In this document: positions 1 through 4,581 of the stretch, in pieces
Position numbering within the stretch: the first letter of the stretch is position 1
Layout of the letters: each line of letters opens with the position of its first letter
Assembly (NCBI GenBank): GCA_016762995.1
Contig: JAESUT010000189.1
Span: 1 to 6,265, forward strand
Reading direction: 5' to 3'
Length of the DNA: 6,265 nt
Source of the DNA: Gammaproteobacteria bacterium
GTDB taxonomy: Bacteria; Pseudomonadota; Gammaproteobacteria; Pseudomonadales; Pseudohongiellaceae
The notes under the pieces: generated by a model
Database searches by the model: none
Told to the model about the DNA's origin: nothing
What the model saw: only the letters and a program-made list of their open reading frames with translations
Position numbers and translations under genes: made by a program

Positions 1-85
1 AGATGGCGGCTACCTAACCCCGCTGGGCCTCGAGGCAGCCGCACATACGCAGGCACTCGTGACCATGCTACAGGTGAAGCCTTAG
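1..85 (+). CDS. C-terminal end of an unidentified protein (5' partial)
   Basis: In the frame whose first complete codon begins at base 2, an open reading frame runs in from the left edge and stops at TAG 83-85, giving 27 residues (starts DGGYLTPLGLEAA, ends LVTMLQVKP). The mix of hydrophobic and polar residues and the alternating helix-like end look like a real protein tail. The other two forward frames are less convincing: the frame from base 1 stays open to about 140 but reads as an Arg-rich peptide. The fragment is too short to assign to a family. It lies 64 bp upstream of the next plus-strand gene, close enough for co-transcription. No terminator is visible in the gap. Confidence 0.45.
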   Translation, partial: DGGYLTPLGLEAAAHTQALVTMLQVKP

Positions 86-102
86 CTCGAACTGATTCCC
101 GT

Positions 103-132
103 CAATTGCGAATGAATCAACTGCGAACGAAA
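103..132 (+). repeat. Imperfect 15-bp tandem duplication upstream of the secreted-protein gene
   Basis: CAATTGCGAATGAAT (103-117) is followed immediately by CAACTGCGAACGAAA (118-132), with 12 of 15 positions identical. The second unit runs into the Shine-Dalgarno sequence of the gene at 150. It could be a remnant of slippage or a pair of direct binding sites in the 5' leader. The sequence does not say which. Confidence 0.5.
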
Positions 133-137
133 AGGAG
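132..137 (+). promoter_or_regulatory. Shine-Dalgarno site for the 336-residue secreted protein
   Basis: AAGGAG ends 12 bases before the ATG at 150. The spacing is somewhat long but the match is strong. Together with the signal peptide that begins at this ATG, it fixes the start. Confidence 0.75.
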
Positions 138-149
138 ATAGCGCCTACA

Positions 150-1160
150 ATGAATCGTATTCTTCAAAGTAGCTTTGCGCTAATTAGCGCAGCGCTCTTT
201 TCATTTAGCCTTCCCGCGTCAGCTCAGGGTTATGAGCCTCCACTTACAGAGCACGGCCAACCCGATATACGTGGCGTGTGGAATTTCTCGTCGCGCACGC
301 CTCTGGAGCGACCGGAGAGATTTGGCGAGATCGAATTTCTTCAAGACGTGGATAGAGCCACCCTCAATGCTAGACCTACTCGAACGAGTGGCGCGAGTGC
401 TTATCCCAGTCGAGTGATTGGCGCCTACAATGGGTATTGGAATGATAGGAATGAGTTGCAGGAGAGCGGCAGAACGTCGTTGATCACTCATCCGGCCAAT
501 GGAAGGATTCCTCCGGTACAAGACGGTGTGCATGTGCAGCTCGGGGGCGATATTACAACCGATGTTGATTTTGGCGAGTCACGTCCGGTTCGTTACACCC
601 ATGGAGGTGTCGGGCGAACTGGCCCCGAAGATCGAGGTCTCTCTGAGCGTTGTCTGGTGTTTGTGTCAGGACCTCCGCTGTTAACGGGCTACTACAACAA
701 TCATATTCAGATTTTTCAGAATGCCGATCATGTTGTGCTCTTGATTGAAATGGGTTGGGATGCGCGCATAGTTAGCCTAGAAGATAAGCCGCATATCGAT
801 AGCGCTATCGAGCAGTGGTCGGGTGATTCGCGCGGCTACTGGGATGGCAATACATTGGTAGTGGAGTCACGCAACTTCAGTGACAAGGTTGGCAGTCTAA
901 GCTTGAGGGGTATTGCCTATGGCAACGCTAAGGGCAGGCTACTTATTGAACGTTTTACGCCGACGGCCCCAGGGATTCTCGAGTATGAATTCACAGTGGA
1001 CGATCCAACTACCTTCACTGATAAGATAGTCGGTAGTTCTTCGATGACTAGCGTGGACGACAATATCTACGAATTCGCCTGTCACGCGGGGAACTACGCG
1101 ATGGCAGGAATTCTCCGTGCGGGCCGTGTAGAAGAAGCTGACGCCGCAGCGGCAAACTAA
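150..1160 (+). CDS. Secreted protein of uncharacterised family
   Basis: This gene encodes 336 residues with a clear Sec signal peptide: Arg3, a hydrophobic core at about 9-21, and a likely cut after Ala25 (PASA|QG). The mature protein begins with a motif, PLTEHGQPDIRGVWNFSSRT (31-50), then PLERPERF, that I recognise from a large family annotated as hypothetical in proteobacteria and acidobacteria. Other family-like blocks are GPEDRGLSERC (158-168), YNNHIQIFQ (182-190), EMGWDARIV (200-208), the W-x-GDSRGYWDGNTLVVE stretch (223-239), EYEFTVDDPTTFT (278-290) and FACHAGNY (309-316). The only two cysteines are Cys168 and Cys311, both in conserved blocks, so a structural disulfide or ligand pair is possible. 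I know of no established activity. The length appears complete and there is no frameshift. It is probably periplasmic, possibly co-transcribed with the fragment upstream, and its stop codon overlaps that of the convergent MBL gene. Confidence 0.9.
   Translation: MNRILQSSFALISAALFSFSLPASAQGYEPPLTEHGQPDIRGVWNFSSRTPLERPERFGEIEFLQDVDRATLNARPTRTSGASAYPSRVIGAYNGYWNDRNELQESGRTSLITHPANGRIPPVQDGVHVQLGGDITTDVDFGESRPVRYTHGGVGRTGPEDRGLSERCLVFVSGPPLLTGYYNNHIQIFQNADHVVLLIEMGWDARIVSLEDKPHIDSAIEQWSGDSRGYWDGNTLVVESRNFSDKVGSLSLRGIAYGNAKGRLLIERFTPTAPGILEYEFTVDDPTTFTDKIVGSSSMTSVDDNIYEFACHAGNYAMAGILRAGRVEEADAAAAN
176..196. repeat. Perfect 16-bp palindrome with an overlapping second dyad in signal-peptide codons
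   Basis: TGCGCTAATTAGCGCA (176-191) equals its own reverse complement over 16 bases. An overlapping dyad, AGCGC-A-GCGCT (186-196), reuses the middle arm. The three arms (177-181, 186-190, 192-196) could form alternative, mutually exclusive hairpins in mRNA just after the start codon, or a dimeric protein could bind the DNA. The bases also encode residues 9-16 of the signal peptide, which is a competing explanation. Confidence 0.6.
796..811. repeat. Second perfect 16-bp palindrome inside the same gene
   Basis: TCGATAGCGCTATCGA (796-811) is a perfect 16-base palindrome spanning codons for about residues 216-221 (HIDSAIE region). It contains the AGCGCT hexamer. The signal-peptide palindrome contains the same GCGCT and AGCGC half-sites in the opposite arrangement. 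Confidence 0.6.
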
Positions 1161-2020
1161 TCCTCGGTTGAGATAGTTCTCGTTTCGCCGGGAGAGGTGA
1201 AAAGATCGAAGCCGCGTAGTTCGACTGGGCGCAGCAGTGGGTCAGCTGGAATCGAGACTGGCACGTGCACTCCAACGTATCTCTTCGCCTTAACTCTGTT
1301 ATTTAAAATTTCTCGCCCGCTAGCTGAACTGAAGAACCAATACGGTGGAAACGCCATATGTGGGTTGTTACGATTCCAGTATTGAGCATCCTGTGCGAAG
1401 TGAACATCGTTCGGGTCGGCGTCTCCCATATGCAATACTGTTGTGTCTTCGTTTAGTGTTACACGCCACACGATATTTTCTATATCTAGTCTTCCTGTAG
1501 GCCAGCCGGAGTGCGGGATGCGTACCGCCTCGATCAGCAAGCCTTCCATGTTTAATGTTACCGGCGCATCTTTGTACTCTAGAGACACTGCAGTCACGCG
1601 CTCAAAAATATCGGCGTCAACATTGTTGCTCTCACTACGCATAGCGATGACTGCCTGATTGGGTGCATACAGCCTTATGTCCGGCTGCTCTCTTAACAGG
1701 CGAATCATATCGATAGGTGAGAAATGATCGCCATGGTGATGGCTGATAAACACGGCATCGATGCCCTCAAAGGGAGCTGCGCCAGCGAAGAGTGCCTCTT
1801 CCATTTCTTCTGGCAGCAGCATGTACTGCCCGTAGTCATTTCGAAACAGCGGGTCGAATAGAATCTTGGTGTCGCCATGTTCCACCATTAATCCTTCGTT
1901 TGCCATGTAGAGAGCCGTAGACTCATGTGCCTGCACTCCCATACCTAGTATGAAAAATGCCAGGCCGACAATTGTCTGTGAGATCATTGTTGTCATAGTT
2001 TCTGTCATAGCTCTTGTCAT
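1157..2020 (-). CDS. Secreted metallo-beta-lactamase-fold hydrolase
   Basis: With the start at 2020 the protein has 287 residues. A Sec signal peptide covers 1-31: Arg3, a hydrophobic core at about 17-26, and a cut at GVQA|HES. The MBL metal-binding set is present: HHHGDH at 94-99 (the HxHxDH motif, His94/His96/Asp98/His99), a later His170 (IPHSG), Asp200 (HMGDAD) and His252 (VGVHVP). The opening GLMVEHGDTKILFDPLF block is typical of the UlaG-like or Beta-lactamase_B_2 branch. It is probably a periplasmic di-metal hydrolase of unknown substrate, and nothing points specifically to beta-lactams. An in-frame ATG at 2107 would place the start inside the peptidase gene and bury the signal peptide, so it is rejected. 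Starts at 2008, 1996 and 1987 remain possible but lose the only basic residue of the n-region. The ribosome-binding site is weak. The gene follows the S46 stop by 23 bp, so translational coupling is plausible. Its TAG overlaps the convergent gene's TAA. Confidence 0.9.
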   Translation of the reverse strand: MTRAMTETMTTMISQTIVGLAFFILGMGVQAHESTALYMANEGLMVEHGDTKILFDPLFRNDYGQYMLLPEEMEEALFAGAAPFEGIDAVFISHHHGDHFSPIDMIRLLREQPDIRLYAPNQAVIAMRSESNNVDADIFERVTAVSLEYKDAPVTLNMEGLLIEAVRIPHSGWPTGRLDIENIVWRVTLNEDTTVLHMGDADPNDVHFAQDAQYWNRNNPHMAFPPYWFFSSASGREILNNRVKAKRYVGVHVPVSIPADPLLRPVELRGFDLFTSPGETRTISTED

Positions 2021-2038
2021 CGTTTGTCTCGTCGTTTG
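1991..2038 (-). repeat. Degenerate 12-bp tandem repeat across the MBL gene start
   Basis: Four 12-base units read on the plus strand as TGTCATAGTTTC, TGTCATAGCTCT, TGTCATCGTTTG and TCTCGTCGTTTG. Adjacent units share 9, 8 and 10 of 12 bases. On the coding strand they give a four-residue rhythm, MTRA-MTET-MTTM, with ATG codons at 2020, 2008 and 1996 exactly 12 bases apart, and another at 1987. The repeat covers the gap after the peptidase gene and the n-region of the signal peptide. Because the unit is a multiple of three, gain or loss of a unit would keep the frame. Confidence 0.65.
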
Positions 2039-2043
2039 TTTAA

Positions 2044-4248
2044 CTAATGGACGATAGTCATCTCTTCTAAGAGATTGGTTGCGCCATCCATGTATTCCAT
2101 AACCCATAGCATGTAGCGTGCGTCGACGGAGATCGCACGATTCTTTGCGTCGTCAAAGTCCCAGTCGCCGATAATGCTTTCGTAGACACCATCGAATAAC
2201 AGCCCAACGAGTTGTGCCTTGCTGTTCATGGTGGCAGTGCCAGAATTGCCGCCGGTAATATCTAGCGTACTGAGAAAGTTCACCGGCACCGTACCCAATG
2301 ATGGTAGGGCATAGTTGCCATACTGTCCCGCGCGGATAAGATCCAACTGCTTAGCAGGGGCATTGAATGGATCAACGCCAGTGTCCTTGCCGAGTATGCC
2401 CTCCAGTGAGGTAAACGCTAGGTTGCTTAGACCGTCTTTCGGTTGATTGCCGCGTACCTGGCCGAACGTAACGCGTAGTGAGCTATTGGCATCGGCGTAA
2501 ATAGGCTGGCCTAGGCTACGGTTATAAGCAATTACGGCTTCCATGTATTCGGGGCGCCAGCGTTGGAATTGGCCGCGTAGTTCTTTGCTCTCAATTTCGC
2601 GCGCTATACGTTCAGCGTAGGAGGCCACCGCGTAGCGAATCATTGGGTCGTCGCTAGTTTCGAATTCTTCGGCGGAGCTATCCAGCCATGCTAGTCGTGT
2701 TGCCTCGTCGCTCAATGATGTCTGTGCATAGCTGTCTTCGATAATTTGGTCTACCTGAGTTTGATCAATGTTGCTCGAGATGCCGAAGAAGGAGTCAGTT
2801 GCTTGGGAGCGATACTGCTCGGGCAGTTCGGCATAGCGGGAAAGCAAATAACTCAGTGTGGCCTTGTCGACAGTCTCATCGAAGCGCCGGCTAATGGCTT
2901 GCATCGATTGGCGCAAACGTCTTAAGTCTCGCTCTTGATAGCCTGGCTCGCGTTGGGCATCTGGTTTCTGTTTTTCCATGGCGAGGCGATACAGGCGATG
3001 TGCGGCACTAGGCAGAGTTGCATAGCGCATATAGCTACGCACAAGATCAGCCTCGCGTGCTGCATGATTTGTCTTTATCAGGGTCTCGAGTTGGCCTATA
3101 GCAGGGGCATATTTCTCGCGCCTGTCGGAATCGCTGTTGATCCATGCGACAAGGTCGGTTTCCGCCAGCCTGCGTCTATCGATAAAGTCGCTCCTACCAT
3201 AGCTCTCCACCATAGACTGAAAGTTTTTTGAATAGTTGTTCAGGCTGGCTAGCGTGCCTTCGTAAGCGATACGCGCAGCGCTGCCAGCGGTGGAGTTATC
3301 GTTGATGATGCTGATTAAGTCTTCACGAAAGCCGCGTGCCTCGGGGTAGTACCATTCGAATTCATTTTCAACTTCGGCGGTTGTGCGGTAGCGGTTTGTG
3401 CCGCCGGGATAGCCGACACCCATTACAAAGTCGCCATCTTCTACACCCTTCGCGCTTATTTCTAAAAAGCTTGCAGGCGAATAGGGCACATTGTCTTCGC
3501 TGTATTCCGCGGGTCGCCCGTCGACTCCCACGTAGGCGCGGTAGAAACCGAAGTCACCCGTGTGACGTGGCCATTGCCAGTTGTCGATGTCACCGCCGTA
3601 CTTACCGATGCTTGTTGCAGGTGCATAGACCAGACGCACATCGCGAACTTCCAAGCGTTTGATCAGAAAATATTCTAAGCCCTGATGAAAAGAGGAAACG
3701 CCACAGCGATGATTTCCTGACAATTCGCAATCCGCTATCAGGGACTTTCGGTTCGCTTCGATCCTGTTGTAGCGATCGATTCCAGAAGTTGACTTGGTAA
3801 CGCCTGCCAACACGTTTGCAGTCACGTCGGTTACTTCCTCGGTCACATACACGCGGGTACCCGGCGCGGTTGGAATCTCCTCATCGAGTTGCTTCGCTAA
3901 GAAACCATCGATTAGTAGATTGTTTTCCGGCGTGCTGTTGTACTGCACGGAACCATAGACGCAGTGATGATTCGTCACCACTAAGCCCTGGGGGGAAACG
4001 AAGGACGCACTACAGCCGCCCAGACTGACGACAGCATTCATCGGGAATTGATCTAGGCGACTCAGGTTCTTAGGGTCGATCTCAAGGCCTAGCTGTATGA
4101 GTTGGTCGCTAAGGTCGGGCAGTTGATGTGGCTGCCACATGCCTTCGTCGGCGACGGAATTAGTGCCGATTGTAGCTAGCAATAGCAGAGGCGTTAAAAT
4201 TCGGCGAGCAAATCTAGCCGGTTCTTGCTTTGTCTTCATGGTAAACAT
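2044..4248 (-). CDS. S46-family dipeptidyl peptidase, DPP7-like
   Basis: The 734 residues are close to the usual length of about 700-720 for Peptidase_S46. These are periplasmic or surface serine exopeptidases that release dipeptides from oligopeptide N-termini. A signal peptide covers about 1-33 (RR at 15-16, core LLLLATIG, cut SVA|DEG), and the mature protein starts DEGMWQPHQLP as in the family. The catalytic His is His95 in TNHHC (92-96). The DNWQWPRHTGDF block (222-233) supplies Asp232 as catalytic Asp and Trp224 and Arg228, which in characterised members help bind the substrate amino group. Asn338 fits the corresponding Asn. The nucleophile is Ser669 in TGGNSGT. Residue +18 from it is Gly687 (FDGV), as in DPP7 and DAP BII. 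DPP11 has Arg there and prefers acidic P1 residues. The central 350-590 region is the alpha-helical cap. The start at 4248 is preferred because GGGTGA lies seven bases upstream; ATG 4239 is the alternative. It is probably the first gene of an operon with the MBL hydrolase. Confidence 0.95.
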   Translation of the reverse strand: MFTMKTKQEPARFARRILTPLLLLATIGTNSVADEGMWQPHQLPDLSDQLIQLGLEIDPKNLSRLDQFPMNAVVSLGGCSASFVSPQGLVVTNHHCVYGSVQYNSTPENNLLIDGFLAKQLDEEIPTAPGTRVYVTEEVTDVTANVLAGVTKSTSGIDRYNRIEANRKSLIADCELSGNHRCGVSSFHQGLEYFLIKRLEVRDVRLVYAPATSIGKYGGDIDNWQWPRHTGDFGFYRAYVGVDGRPAEYSEDNVPYSPASFLEISAKGVEDGDFVMGVGYPGGTNRYRTTAEVENEFEWYYPEARGFREDLISIINDNSTAGSAARIAYEGTLASLNNYSKNFQSMVESYGRSDFIDRRRLAETDLVAWINSDSDRREKYAPAIGQLETLIKTNHAAREADLVRSYMRYATLPSAAHRLYRLAMEKQKPDAQREPGYQERDLRRLRQSMQAISRRFDETVDKATLSYLLSRYAELPEQYRSQATDSFFGISSNIDQTQVDQIIEDSYAQTSLSDEATRLAWLDSSAEEFETSDDPMIRYAVASYAERIAREIESKELRGQFQRWRPEYMEAVIAYNRSLGQPIYADANSSLRVTFGQVRGNQPKDGLSNLAFTSLEGILGKDTGVDPFNAPAKQLDLIRAGQYGNYALPSLGTVPVNFLSTLDITGGNSGTATMNSKAQLVGLLFDGVYESIIGDWDFDDAKNRAISVDARYMLWVMEYMDGATNLLEEMTIVH

Positions 4249-4255
4249 TTTTAGG

Positions 4256-4261
4256 TCACCC
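4256..4261 (-). promoter_or_regulatory. Shine-Dalgarno site for the S46 peptidase
   Basis: On the minus strand GGGTGA lies seven bases before the ATG at 4248. It matches the GGTGA end of the anti-Shine-Dalgarno complement rather than the usual AGGAG core. This spacing favours ATG 4248 over ATG 4239. Confidence 0.55.
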
Positions 4262-4331
4262 GTTTATTTGGAAAGGGGAGTGTGAATTGGGTAAATGCAT
4301 CACTGCTAGATAGTAGATATTCCCACTGAAT

Positions 4332-4359
4332 TATCCGTAAGACGCACATAATACGGATA
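4332..4359. promoter_or_regulatory. Operator-like inverted repeat TATCCGTA-N12-TACGGATA
   Basis: TATCCGTA (4332-4339) and TACGGATA (4352-4359) are perfect reverse complements separated by 12 bases, so the half-site centres are 20 bp apart, about two helical turns. The right arm overlaps the candidate peptidase -10 box, and the left arm would lie just past its start site. That geometry suits a dimeric repressor. It might instead be an RNA stem in the leader or a chance dyad. Confidence 0.45.
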
Positions 4360-4377
4360 CCAAGTGCAATATCGCAA
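4348..4377 (-). promoter_or_regulatory. Candidate sigma-70 promoter for the S46-MBL operon
   Basis: On the minus strand TTGCGA (4377-4372, 4 of 6 matches to the -35 consensus) is followed after 18 bases by TATTAT (4353-4348, 5 of 6 matches to the -10 consensus). Transcription would begin near 4341 and leave a leader of about 90 bases before the ATG at 4248. The call rests only on consensus matching. Confidence 0.4.
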
Positions 4378-4566
4378 GATGTAAACAGCCAATTCCGCGT
4401 TAGGCCTCAGGATCAGGGTATCGCTGCTGCCCACTGTTCAATGTTGAATGGCCAGCCGCGTGGACTTCGGGCGCGTTAGCTTTTAGTCTAGTATGCAGTT
4501 AAGTGGAAATTCCAACAATAGACTGCGCCAGGCCATTGTCTCAATAAGTGCGAAGCCAGCAGCAAA

Positions 4567-4572
4567 AGGGAG
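4567..4572 (+). promoter_or_regulatory. Shine-Dalgarno site for the PQQ dehydrogenase
   Basis: AGGGAG lies nine bases before the ATG at 4582 and supports that start. The signal peptide begins at the same codon. Confidence 0.7.
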
Positions 4573-4581
4573 TCAAAACTC

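Larger units (their letters stand above)
4249..4581. other. Divergent intergenic region between the S46 peptidase and the PQQ dehydrogenase
   Basis: These 333 bp contain no convincing gene. They hold a candidate promoter for the peptidase (4348-4377, minus), an 8-bp inverted repeat over it (4332-4359), and two smaller dyads: TTCAA-TG-TTGAA (4437-4448) and TGGAA-A-TTCCA (4504-4514). The two Shine-Dalgarno sites lie at the ends. I could not find a convincing sigma-70 promoter for the dehydrogenase between about 4400 and 4565. It may use an activator-dependent or alternative-sigma promoter. Confidence 0.7.

Noticed and set aside
141..432. Exact 12-mer GCGCCTACAATG at 141-152 and 421-432, possibly a duplicated start region
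   Set aside because: About one repeated 12-mer pair is expected by chance in a window this size. The second ATG is out of frame and the flanks do not match.
1143..1153. GCCGC-A-GCGGC dyad just before the convergent stops, as a bidirectional terminator
   Set aside because: The one-base centre cannot form a full hairpin, and no T-rich tract follows on either strand. It encodes an Ala run.
1183..1202. Hairpin TTTCGCC-N6-GGTGAAA as a terminator for the plus-strand secreted-protein gene
   Set aside because: The stem needs a G-U pair, has no T tract after it, and lies in the MBL coding sequence. It is not a convincing intrinsic terminator.
2021..2107. Longer MBL start at ATG 2107 (316 residues)
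   Set aside because: It overlaps the peptidase gene by 64 bp, places 29 unrelated residues before the signal peptide and has no supporting ribosome-binding site.
3336..3662. 108-residue plus-strand reading frame antisense to the S46 gene
   Set aside because: It is Arg- and Cys-rich and lies wholly opposite conserved S46 sequence including the catalytic Asp block. It has the composition of an antisense shadow.
4281..4303. TGTGA...TCAC as a CRP-like site upstream of the peptidase
   Set aside because: The half-sites are 14 bases apart instead of six, so this does not fit the CRP consensus.
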